Source: an uncultured Mycoplasmatota bacterium
GTDB taxonomy: Bacteria; Bacillota_I; Bacilli_A; RF39; UBA660
Reading direction: 5' to 3'
Assembly (NCBI GenBank): GCA_900549285.1
Contig: URNW01000003.1
Span: forward strand, 1-64,000
Length of the DNA: 64,000 nt
Shown: one piece after another, positions 8,412 to 15,773 of the stretch
Position numbering within the stretch: the first letter of the stretch is position 1
How the letters are laid out: each line of letters opens with the position of its first letter
The notes under the pieces: generated by a model
Told to the model about the DNA's origin: nothing
Database searches by the model: none
Seen by the model: only the letters and a program-made list of their open reading frames with translations
Program-made: the position numbers and the translations under genes

Positions 8412-8757
8412 TTTCATAGACATTTTGTACTTCATTTTCTTCACAGCAAGAATAGGTTGGTGTATAGGTATGACGATAAATATGATGATTAATAATTTTT
8501 GTATTACAAGGAATAATATGAGGAACTTCATGACAAATATAACGATTAACTATAGTTTGTCTTGGGCATTCATAAATAGGTGGACACACTACTCCAGGTA
8601 ACATATCTCCCATCATATTTGGCATACACATATCCATATTGCAAGGACAAGATTGCTCCATAGATTCCATATCTCCTGAGTTATATTGAGCATTAAAATA
8701 TCCTTCAGCTTTCAAAGCTTCAAAATCGCGATTATTATTTATTTTCAAGATAATCAC
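8398..8757 (-). CDS. CotD-like spore coat protein (Cys/His-rich)
   Basis: Small protein with many cysteines and methionines in the middle (CPCNMDMCMPNMMGDM) and a C-terminal part, VPHIIPCNTKIINHHIYRHT then YTPTYSCCEEN, matching the CotD pattern (VPHIxPxxTxxxNHH..H.Y.P). Such proteins are inner-coat components in Bacillus. The start is uncertain: AGAGGAGGG lies only four bases before the GTG at 8757 and 13 before a TTG at 8748; an upstream ATG at 8802 has no ribosome binding site. Together with gpr, cse60 and the SpoIIP-like gene it suggests spore formation or its remnants. Confidence 0.65.
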   Translation of the reverse strand: MIILKINNNRDFEALKAEGYFNAQYNSGDMESMEQSCPCNMDMCMPNMMGDMLPGVVCPPIYECPRQTIVNRYICHEVPHIIPCNTKIINHHIYRHTYTPTYSCCEENEVQNVYERRCL

Positions 8758-8808
8758 TTTCCCTCCTCTAGTGTATCTTATGACAATAAAATAATAATGC
8801 ATAGGTTT

Positions 8809-9210
8809 TTATCCCATATTTTTCTTTCTATTAGTAAGAAAATGATTGCATAAACAAAATATAAAATTAATAAAAATCCCATAATAAATAGTACCCACTA
8901 AAATTAAAAAGGAAACAGTTGTTAAAAATTCACTTGGAATAATAATAATTAGTAAAACAGGGGCAAAAGCTCCTAATATAATATTCCATATAGCTACATA
9001 ATAAAGATATTTTTTTCCTCTCATTTCTAACTTTCTAAAAATAAAACATATTAAAAAATAAAAAACAATTGCCACTACAATTAATGCTAAAAAATGGACG
9101 AAAAAGCGAAATAAAGAACTCGTAAAGGGAATACTATCAATTAATACCATAAAAAATGTATAAAAAATAAATTCAAAAATAGATGACAAAACAATTAAAA
9201 ACTTCCGCAT
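8809..9210 (-). CDS. Small four-helix membrane protein, unknown function
   Basis: 133 residues with about four hydrophobic helices separated by short basic loops (FRKLEMRGKKY, TNRKKNMG at the end). I do not recognise a family. The ATG at 9210 has an AAGGAGG site five bases upstream and the gene starts 10 bases after the ffh stop, so it is probably cotranscribed with ffh. Confidence 0.7.
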   Translation of the reverse strand: MRKFLIVLSSIFEFIFYTFFMVLIDSIPFTSSLFRFFVHFLALIVVAIVFYFLICFIFRKLEMRGKKYLYYVAIWNIILGAFAPVLLIIIIPSEFLTTVSFLILVGTIYYGIFINFIFCLCNHFLTNRKKNMG

Positions 9211-9219
9211 AATTCCTCC

Positions 9220-10527
9220 TTAAAATGGCATTTTCATATTTCCACTACTAAATTTTTTCATCATTTCTTTCATAGATTCAAATTGCTTTAATAATCGATT
9301 TACTTCTTCAACACTTACCCCACTACCCTTAGCAATTCTCTGTTTACGACTAGCCTTTAAAATATCAGGATTACGTCTTTCTTTTGGAGTCATAGAACTA
9401 ATAATTGCTTCTATATGAGCAATTTGTTTAGGATCAATATTAATGTTATTAAGTCCCATTTTTCTAGCTCCTGGAAGCATTTTTAAAATGTTCTCTAAAG
9501 GTCCTAATTTTTTGATTTGTTTAATATTTGTTAAAAAATCTTCTAAATCATACTTTCCCTTTCGCATTTTAGCAACTTGATTCTTCGCATCATCTTCACT
9601 AATTAATCCTTCTACTTTCTCAGCAATACCCAAAATATCTCCCATATCCAGTATTCTCTCTGCCATCCGATCAGGATAGAATTCTCGAAGCCCATCCATT
9701 TTCTCAGAATCACCAACAAATTTTATTGGAATATGCGTGAGATGTCTAACAGATAGTGCAACACCACCCTTAGTATTTCCATCTAATTTAGTAAGTATTG
9801 TACCTGTAAGTTTAAGTTTACTATTAAAACCAGTAATAACATTAATGGCATCTTGTCCCATCATAGCATCAATTACTAATAAAGTCTCATCAATATGAAA
9901 ATGACTACTAATATCTTGAAGTTCCTGCATTAATATCTCATCAATTTGTAAACGTCCTGCTGTATCAATAATTATGTAATCCAATTGATTTTCTTTAGCA
10001 TATTCCATAGCACTACTTACAATTTCAAGAGGGCTAATTTTTCCTTTTGTAAATACAGGGATATTTAAGTTTTTACCAATCTCCACTAATTGATCTATAG
10101 CTGCAGGTCGATAAACATCACAAGCAACTAATAAAGGTTTTTTATGATATTTTTTTCGCAAATAGTTAGCAAGTTTACCAGCTGTAGTCGTTTTACCACT
10201 ACCTTGAAGTCCACATAACATTAAAACAGTAGTTCCACTATTGACTTTTAAAGCTTCATATTCTCCACCTAATAATTCAACTAACTCATCTTTTACCAAT
10301 TTAATAAATAATTCATCAGGTTTTAAACTTTTGGATACATCTAACCCTAAAGCCTTTTCTTTAACATGATTAACAAATTCTTTTACAACTTGATAATTAA
10401 CATCAGCTTCAAGTAAAGCAAGACGAATTTCTCTCATAGCATCACTAATATTTTCTTCACTAATAGTTCCCATGCCTCTAATATTTTTAATAGCTCTGCT
10501 AATTCTATCTCCCATATATTCAAACAT
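9220..10527 (-). CDS. ffh: Signal recognition particle GTPase Ffh
   Basis: Protein subunit of SRP, targeting nascent membrane proteins to FtsY and SecYEG. Order of domains: N domain (about 1-90), G domain with GLQGSGKTTTAGKLA (P-loop), DVYRPAAIDQL, DTAGR and TKLDG motifs, then the methionine-rich M domain (ISSMTPKERRNPDILKASRK, ending GNMKMPF). The ATG at 10527 (MFEYMGDRI) matches the family start and has GGAGAG upstream; the frame is open 11 codons further. 435 residues, normal length. The usual ylxM is not adjacent. Confidence 0.97.
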   Translation of the reverse strand: MFEYMGDRISRAIKNIRGMGTISEENISDAMREIRLALLEADVNYQVVKEFVNHVKEKALGLDVSKSLKPDELFIKLVKDELVELLGGEYEALKVNSGTTVLMLCGLQGSGKTTTAGKLANYLRKKYHKKPLLVACDVYRPAAIDQLVEIGKNLNIPVFTKGKISPLEIVSSAMEYAKENQLDYIIIDTAGRLQIDEILMQELQDISSHFHIDETLLVIDAMMGQDAINVITGFNSKLKLTGTILTKLDGNTKGGVALSVRHLTHIPIKFVGDSEKMDGLREFYPDRMAERILDMGDILGIAEKVEGLISEDDAKNQVAKMRKGKYDLEDFLTNIKQIKKLGPLENILKMLPGARKMGLNNINIDPKQIAHIEAIISSMTPKERRNPDILKASRKQRIAKGSGVSVEEVNRLLKQFESMKEMMKKFSSGNMKMPF

Positions 10528-10558
10528 TTTAATCACTCTCCAGTAAAAATATTTTATC

Positions 10559-10592
10559 ATAAAAAAAAGGCAAACTCAATAAAATGCCTTTA
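10559..10592 (-). terminator. Terminator of the TroA-fold lipoprotein gene
   Basis: Minus-strand AAAGGCA/TGCCTTT stem with T tract, overlapping the stop codon at 10590. It separates the lipoprotein gene from ffh. Confidence 0.8.
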
Positions 10593-11447
10593 TCCTAATG
10601 TTGTATTTCTAATATGATCAATAAAATTTCTCATAATAGTAAGATAATTTTCATTATTACTAGCCTCTTCATCTGACAAAGTATATAAAGTATCAACTGA
10701 AATAATATTAGCTTCATACTCTTCTTCTAAAGATGAAATAAAATCTGTTTTTTGATCCGTATCACATAAATAAATATCTTTATATGTTCCATCATCAAAA
10801 GAATCTTTCAAACTATCTTCATTAATATCACTATTTAAAACAATAACATGAAAGCCATAATTTTCTAAAAAAGCAAGCTTACTACTAGAAACAACTAAAG
10901 TAGATACACCATCTTTTTTAGCTTCTGTAGCAACACTTCTAAGCTCTGCATCCATAAAAGATAGTGTTTCTTCTATCTCTTCATATTTTTGGTTAATATT
11001 TTCTATCATCACTGTACTAGTAGTATAATCAACTAAATTATTGCGAATATTTTTAGCAAGCATCAAAAAGTTATTAGGAGATAACCATAATTCTTCTAAA
11101 GCATATTCATAATTTAATCCATAAGCAACATCTATTAATAATAAATCAGAATTTCGATTTAAAAATTCTCGTGCTAATTCTTTTTCTGAAGTAAGCCCAT
11201 TATAAACAAATAATTTTCCTTTACTATAAGCTTCTTTTTGTTTATTTGTTAATTCATAATTTAAAACATCAGCCCCTTTTGGATAAATACTACTTACATT
11301 GCTTTCTTCCCCATATAAGTAACTTACTAAATACTCAATAGGATAAACAGTTGTATAAACTTGCGTATTTTTTAAACTATCTTCCTGACAACCAGATAGT
11401 CCAAACATAAATATACTTAAAACTAAAATTTTCCAAAATTTCTTCAT
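10590..11447 (-). CDS. ZnuA/TroA-like lipoprotein lacking the metal ligands
   Basis: Lipoprotein: signal helix and lipobox LSGC (Cys20). The fold follows cluster A-I metal-binding proteins (TTVYPIEYLVSYL, SSIYPKGADVLNYELT, KLFVYNGLTSE, ELWLSPNNFLMLAKNI, SSSKLAFLENYGF). In zinc and manganese binders the ligand histidines sit in PHDF/PHSY, in DPHVWLDP and in SHxAFxYL; here these positions read VLNY (61-64), ELWLSP (119-124) and SSKLAFL, so at least three ligand histidines are absent. No ABC permease or ATPase adjoins. It is therefore probably not a classical zinc receptor; a changed ligand or a structural envelope role is possible. Confidence 0.8.
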   Translation of the reverse strand: MKKFWKILVLSIFMFGLSGCQEDSLKNTQVYTTVYPIEYLVSYLYGEESNVSSIYPKGADVLNYELTNKQKEAYSKGKLFVYNGLTSEKELAREFLNRNSDLLLIDVAYGLNYEYALEELWLSPNNFLMLAKNIRNNLVDYTTSTVMIENINQKYEEIEETLSFMDAELRSVATEAKKDGVSTLVVSSSKLAFLENYGFHVIVLNSDINEDSLKDSFDDGTYKDIYLCDTDQKTDFISSLEEEYEANIISVDTLYTLSDEEASNNENYLTIMRNFIDHIRNTTLG

Positions 11448-11506
11448 TAAAAGTCCTCCATGACTATAATTATTTTAAATTATTTTTCTAAATAAATCAA
11501 TAGAAT

Positions 11507-13342
11507 TTAATCCCACTTTTCTAATAATAATTCAAGCTTATTTTCTAAAACTGTAATTTCATGAGCTACTTCTTGATACTTTTTAATATCCAAATAAACT
11601 TCTTCTAAAAATAATTGCTTCTTTAAATCATCAATTTTCTTTTCTAAATCACTAATTTTTTTATCAAAAGAAACATTTTTCTTTTTACTCGTTTTAACTT
11701 TCTTTTCTTCAATAATTGGTAAAACTATCTCCCTATTTTGTTCTTTTTTTTCTAAATACTCTTCATATCGATAATCATAATAAGTAATTTTATAATCAAA
11801 TTCTAAAATAGAATCAGCAAGTTTTGAAATAAAATAGCGATCATGAGAAACAAAAAGAATAGTCCCAGGATAATGGAGCAATAAACTTTCTAATTTTTCT
11901 TTTGATAAAATATCTAAATGATTCGTAGGTTCATCTAAAATAAGAAAATTAGCTTGTTCATATATAACTTCACACAAAGAAAGTCTTACTTTTTCACCAC
12001 CAGAAAGAACTTCAATTTTTTTATGAATGTCTTCTTCTAAAAACAAGAAACTAGCTAATAACGAACGAATCTCAAAATCAGTTTTATCTGGAAAATGTTT
12101 TTGAAATTCTTCATAAACCGTCAAATGAGAATCTAAAAAACTAAATTGTTGATCAAAATAAGCAACTTTTACTTGATAGCCAAAATGAATTTCTCCCCCT
12201 AAACTAGGAATCATACTCATAATTGTTTTTAAAAAAGTAGATTTTCCACTTCCATTAGGACCAACAATTCCCAATCTTCTTCCTCTACTTAAAGTAAAAG
12301 TTGCTTCTCCCAAAGAATATCCATATCCAAACTTTACATGTTCAACGCTTAAAACCATTTTCCCACTTGTATTTACATTAGAAAAATTAAAATGAAAAGT
12401 TTTGGTATTTGCTCTTTCTGGTTTATGAGATTTTTCCATACGTTCAATCTGCTTCAATTTAGATAAAGCCATAGATGCTTTAGAAGGCTTATATCGAAAT
12501 CGATCAGCTATTTTTTGTAAACGATCAATTTCTTTTTGCTGACGTTCATAATTTTTTAAATTAGCAATATATATCTTTTCTTTTTCTTCAATATAATAAT
12601 CATAATTCCCGTGATATAAAGTAGTTTGTCCATACTCTATTTCATATATTTTATTAACAATTCGATTAAGAAACATTCGATCATGGGAAACTACTACAAA
12701 AGCTTTAGGATATCTCTTTAAATAATCTTCTAACCATTCTATAGCTAAAATATCCAAATGATTCGTAGGTTCATCTAAAAGTAATAAATCAGGTTTACTA
12801 AGTAATAAACGAAGAAAACTAATTTTCGTGAGCTCTCCTCCTGAAAAAGAAGATAACTTCTTATTAAGATCACTATCTTGAAATCCATTCTTCGCTAAAG
12901 CTGTCAAGTATTCCTTTTTATAAAGATATCCACCTTGATTTTTATATGCTTCTTGCAATTCTACATATTGATCAAATTCTAAAGCAGAAATAATTCCTGC
13001 CTCCATTTTCTTTTCTAATTTTTCCATTTTCTTTTCTAACAAAATAAGTGGTTCATAGACTTGCAAAATATATTGAAGCAAAGTTAGATCCCCATGATAA
13101 CCTTCATTTTGTTTTAAAAAGCCTATAATAGGATGATCAAGAATCGTAATACTAAATTTATCTTCGCCAATTCCTTCTTCTAATAAACTAGTATCTACAA
13201 ATGATTTCAAAAGAGTTGATTTTCCTGCTCCATTTCTTCCTATAATAGCAACATGATCTTTATCTTTAATCTCTAAATTAATTTCTTCTAATATTCTTTT
13301 CGCATTAATTTCAATAGCTCCATTCACTACTTTAAAATACAT
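11507..13342 (-). CDS. ABC-F family ATPase
   Basis: Soluble ribosome-associated ATPase with two nucleotide-binding domains and no membrane part. First Walker A GRNGAGKST and signature FSGGELTK with LLLLDEPTNHLD; second GPNGSGKST, LSGGEKVRL and LILDEPTNHLD. The helical linker between the domains (about 250-320, RLQKIADRFRYKPSKASMA) is the ABC-F P-site interaction motif, and the C-terminus is a lysine-rich coiled coil (about 550-611) as in YdiF/Uup-type members. The ATG at 13342 with AAGGA upstream is preferred; 11 further codons are open upstream. Translation factor or ribosome protection cannot be distinguished. Confidence 0.93.
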   Translation of the reverse strand: MYFKVVNGAIEINAKRILEEINLEIKDKDHVAIIGRNGAGKSTLLKSFVDTSLLEEGIGEDKFSITILDHPIIGFLKQNEGYHGDLTLLQYILQVYEPLILLEKKMEKLEKKMEAGIISALEFDQYVELQEAYKNQGGYLYKKEYLTALAKNGFQDSDLNKKLSSFSGGELTKISFLRLLLSKPDLLLLDEPTNHLDILAIEWLEDYLKRYPKAFVVVSHDRMFLNRIVNKIYEIEYGQTTLYHGNYDYYIEEKEKIYIANLKNYERQQKEIDRLQKIADRFRYKPSKASMALSKLKQIERMEKSHKPERANTKTFHFNFSNVNTSGKMVLSVEHVKFGYGYSLGEATFTLSRGRRLGIVGPNGSGKSTFLKTIMSMIPSLGGEIHFGYQVKVAYFDQQFSFLDSHLTVYEEFQKHFPDKTDFEIRSLLASFLFLEEDIHKKIEVLSGGEKVRLSLCEVIYEQANFLILDEPTNHLDILSKEKLESLLLHYPGTILFVSHDRYFISKLADSILEFDYKITYYDYRYEEYLEKKEQNREIVLPIIEEKKVKTSKKKNVSFDKKISDLEKKIDDLKKQLFLEEVYLDIKKYQEVAHEITVLENKLELLLEKWD

Positions 13343-13376
13343 AATAATTCCTTCTTTAAAATTATTATAACACACT

Positions 13377-13706
13377 CTACCAGAAAAGTCCTTTTAAAGC
13401 ATCCAATAAGCCTGATACCCCCTTTGTCATGACTTCACTAATTCCACTTGCTATTTTATTTCCCATTTTAGTAATACTATTAGAATAATCTATAGTATCA
13501 TCCTTCAAATAATCCTTAATATCTACAACTTCACCATTTTCAACATCACTCTCAAATTGCTCCATTGCTTCTTTCGTTAAAATGGCTCGATTACTCATTT
13601 TTGTTTCATAATATCCGCTTTCATAAGCAATTAATAAAGAAACAAACATAAAAAAGAAACAAAATAAAATACTAAAAAAATATTTGCTTTTTTTACTCTT
13701 TTTCAT
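13377..13706 (-). CDS. YqxA-like small membrane protein (positional assignment)
   Basis: 109 residues: basic N-terminus, one hydrophobic helix (about 9-28), a polar acidic middle and a C-terminal amphipathic tail (SEVMTKGVSGLLDALKGLFW). Sequence alone is weakly informative. In Bacillus the order is rpsT, gpr, spoIIP, yqxA; this gene follows the SpoIIP-like gene with a 4-base ATGA overlap, so a YqxA (DUF3679) counterpart is likely. Probably membrane-bound and coupled to the SpoIIP-like protein. Confidence 0.6.
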   Translation of the reverse strand: MKKSKKSKYFFSILFCFFFMFVSLLIAYESGYYETKMSNRAILTKEAMEQFESDVENGEVVDIKDYLKDDTIDYSNSITKMGNKIASGISEVMTKGVSGLLDALKGLFW

Positions 13707-14635
13707 TTTTCCACCTCTCCAATAAAACTAGCTATAGCCTTAGCTAATAATTTTAGTGAACGATTTACTTCATCAATTGTATTATGTATTCCACCTATTT
13801 GAATAAGTAAAGTATAATCTGAAAAGTCTTGATTATAAATGCCTTGATAACCCGTACCACCTCTTAAACTTACTCCTCTAGATAAAGAAGGATTAATACT
13901 TTCTAAAATTTCATTCAATTGAATTGCAAAATTCTGATTCACTTCATAATTTCCATTATCTGTACCAACAACAAATAAAATCTTTGCATAATTTACACCG
14001 TCAATAAGAGTTGTAGTAACATCTCTTTCATAATCAGAAATCTGCAAATCAAAAAAATATTTCAAACTACCTACTTTTGATAAAGCATCTTCCATTAATA
14101 TTTTTGATGCAGCATAGCTATTAGAATAAGGAATATTATTTTCTTTTAAAGTTTTAACAACACTATTACTTTCTACCATACTACCAATATTATAATCTTC
14201 TAAATACTCCTTTAAAATAAAACTTGCTTGCGTAACATAAGCAGGAATACTATAACTATTAAAAATTTTATTTTTATACTGATCAGTTTGAAAAGTATTA
14301 TATAAATAAACAACATTAGTTAAATCATGATTGACAATATTCTCTAAAGAAGGAATTTCTCCCATCACAGGCATATCAGCAAAGTAAAGTCCAAAAGAAT
14401 TACGATAAAGATATTCTTTTTTTAAATCAAAAGTCTGATATTCTGTAGTATTTCCAAAACTATTCCCTACTAAAACTTTTAAAAAAGTATCCCCTGAAAC
14501 ATAGTTTAGTAAAAAATTTACTAGTAGATTTAAAAGAAATATAATTAAGATTAGAAAAAGAAAAACAAAGTAATAAAGTTTATATCTTGGTATTATTTTC
14601 TTTTTAATGGCAATAAATCGTTTCATTTTCTTCAC
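13703..14635 (-). CDS. spoIIP: SpoIIP-like protein with substituted catalytic residues
   Basis: N-terminal transmembrane helix (about 22-43) then an extracytoplasmic domain with the SpoIIP amidase/endopeptidase fold: VVYLYNTF (109-115), FDLQIS (195-200), YAKILFVVGTDNGNYEVN, LSRGVSLRGGTG, YNQDFSDYTLLIQIGGIHNT. SpoIIP degrades septal peptidoglycan during engulfment using zinc-binding histidines in YHTH and D(I/L)HRD and a glutamate in E(V)GG. Here these are YNTF, DLQIS and QIGG, so all the expected catalytic residues are replaced. Likely a non-catalytic descendant, perhaps a peptidoglycan-binding or partner protein. Located between gpr and a YqxA-like gene as in Bacillus. Confidence 0.8.
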   Translation of the reverse strand: MKKMKRFIAIKKKIIPRYKLYYFVFLFLILIIFLLNLLVNFLLNYVSGDTFLKVLVGNSFGNTTEYQTFDLKKEYLYRNSFGLYFADMPVMGEIPSLENIVNHDLTNVVYLYNTFQTDQYKNKIFNSYSIPAYVTQASFILKEYLEDYNIGSMVESNSVVKTLKENNIPYSNSYAASKILMEDALSKVGSLKYFFDLQISDYERDVTTTLIDGVNYAKILFVVGTDNGNYEVNQNFAIQLNEILESINPSLSRGVSLRGGTGYQGIYNQDFSDYTLLIQIGGIHNTIDEVNRSLKLLAKAIASFIGEVEK

Positions 14636-14676
14636 CCATTATAATTATATAATGAGATATTTAAAAAAATTGTCAA

Positions 14677-14708
14677 ACAAAAAAAGAAACTCAATTTAAT
14701 AGTTTCTT
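14677..14708 (-). terminator. Terminator between gpr and the SpoIIP-like gene
   Basis: Minus-strand AAGAAACT/AGTTTCTT stem (8 bp, 9-base loop) followed by T7. It lies about 290 bases after the gpr stop and just upstream of the SpoIIP-like gene, so the two genes are separate transcription units. Confidence 0.75.
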
Positions 14709-14998
14709 AAATTTTTCAATTCACTATACACAAAAAAACACGATAGCACGTTGATGCAAATATCATATTCTGCTGACTATTTACTAAGATAACCCCAAGT
14801 ATTTAACTTGAGACTTTTTTATTTTTAACACAGAGATCAAAAAGTGTCAGAATACGTTGAGCGATTTTTCTTACTTTTTTATGTTCATAATAAAGAATCA
14901 AGCATTAGAAATATATCTTCTTTAGGAAAGTTATAGTAAAGTTAGAAATACTAGTGAAACTATTAAATTCTATTAGTCTTTATAGACCAAATAATAAT
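14709..14998 (-). other. Non-coding stretch downstream of gpr
   Basis: No open frame of useful length on either strand and no RNA gene recognised. A weak inverted repeat (CAAGT...ACTTG, around 14797-14811, followed by T6) is present on the plus strand. Translations in all frames are interrupted and match nothing I recognise; decayed sequence is the simplest reading. Confidence 0.4.
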
Positions 14999-15727
14999 TT
15001 AAAAAAACAAATCATTTAAAGCATCACTAATAATACTACTAGTCATTTCGATAATTTCTCCTACATTCGGAGTTGTATACATATCTTTATCAATTTTTAA
15101 AACTAAAGGAACTCCTATAGCAATAACAGGAATACCAAAAGTATTTTTATCTATTTTTTTATTGTCTTTAATCGCACTTCCAGGAATAATACCTGTATTA
15201 TTAATTTCAATACAATTATTTAAGTACTCTTTTTTATTTGTAGCTAATGAATCCACCATAATAATCATACTTGGTTTTAACTTTTTAACAACCATCTCAA
15301 TTAATTGGAAAGAGCTAATACCCGTTTTTTCAGTAACCTCAGGATTAAATAAAGCTACTCTTGGTATATTTAAAAAATCAGTAAAATGATTAGTAGCCAT
15401 CACCTTATTAGTAACTTTAACCCCCAAACTATCACATAAAATACTAGAGTTACCTAGCCCAATAATTAAAGGATCAGTAGTTGGAAACTCTCTAAATAAA
15501 ACACGAAAGATTTTCATAAGCTCTTTTTTTAACATTTTACTTTTTTGATGCAAACTAATATAATCAAAAAGAATTGTAAAATAATCTCCTCTTACTCTTT
15601 TCACTAACTTTTCACTTCGATAATCTACACAAAAATGTTGAACACAATATCCACGATAATTTTTTTCATCTATTTTAAACTTATTATCTAATAGTATTTT
15701 AGAAACATCCATAAACGCCTTTTTCAT
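14999..15727 (-). CDS. gpr: Germination protease GPR (family A25)
   Basis: GPR degrades small acid-soluble spore proteins during germination. Recognised by GLGNSSILCDSLG (family GLGNxxVTPDALG), MVDSLATN, then NNTGIIPGSAI and FGIPVIAIGVPLVL. The two aspartates implicated in catalysis appear kept (in CDSLG and VDSLA). The N-terminal region, which in Bacillus carries RTDLAxE and the autoprocessing site, is diverged. The ATG at 15727 with AGGGTG six bases upstream is preferred to a GTG three codons earlier; 242 residues, shorter than Bacillus GPR (about 370). Its presence implies small acid-soluble proteins elsewhere in the genome. Confidence 0.85.
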   Translation of the reverse strand: MKKAFMDVSKILLDNKFKIDEKNYRGYCVQHFCVDYRSEKLVKRVRGDYFTILFDYISLHQKSKMLKKELMKIFRVLFREFPTTDPLIIGLGNSSILCDSLGVKVTNKVMATNHFTDFLNIPRVALFNPEVTEKTGISSFQLIEMVVKKLKPSMIIMVDSLATNKKEYLNNCIEINNTGIIPGSAIKDNKKIDKNTFGIPVIAIGVPLVLKIDKDMYTTPNVGEIIEMTSSIISDALNDLFF

Positions 15728-15773
15728 AACTAACACCCTTATTATTATGGAAATAAAAAAAAGAGATATACTC

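Noticed and set aside
14709..14998. Possible transposase remnant like that at 8041-8355
   Set aside because: Translations in all frames gave no stretch matching a transposase or other family.
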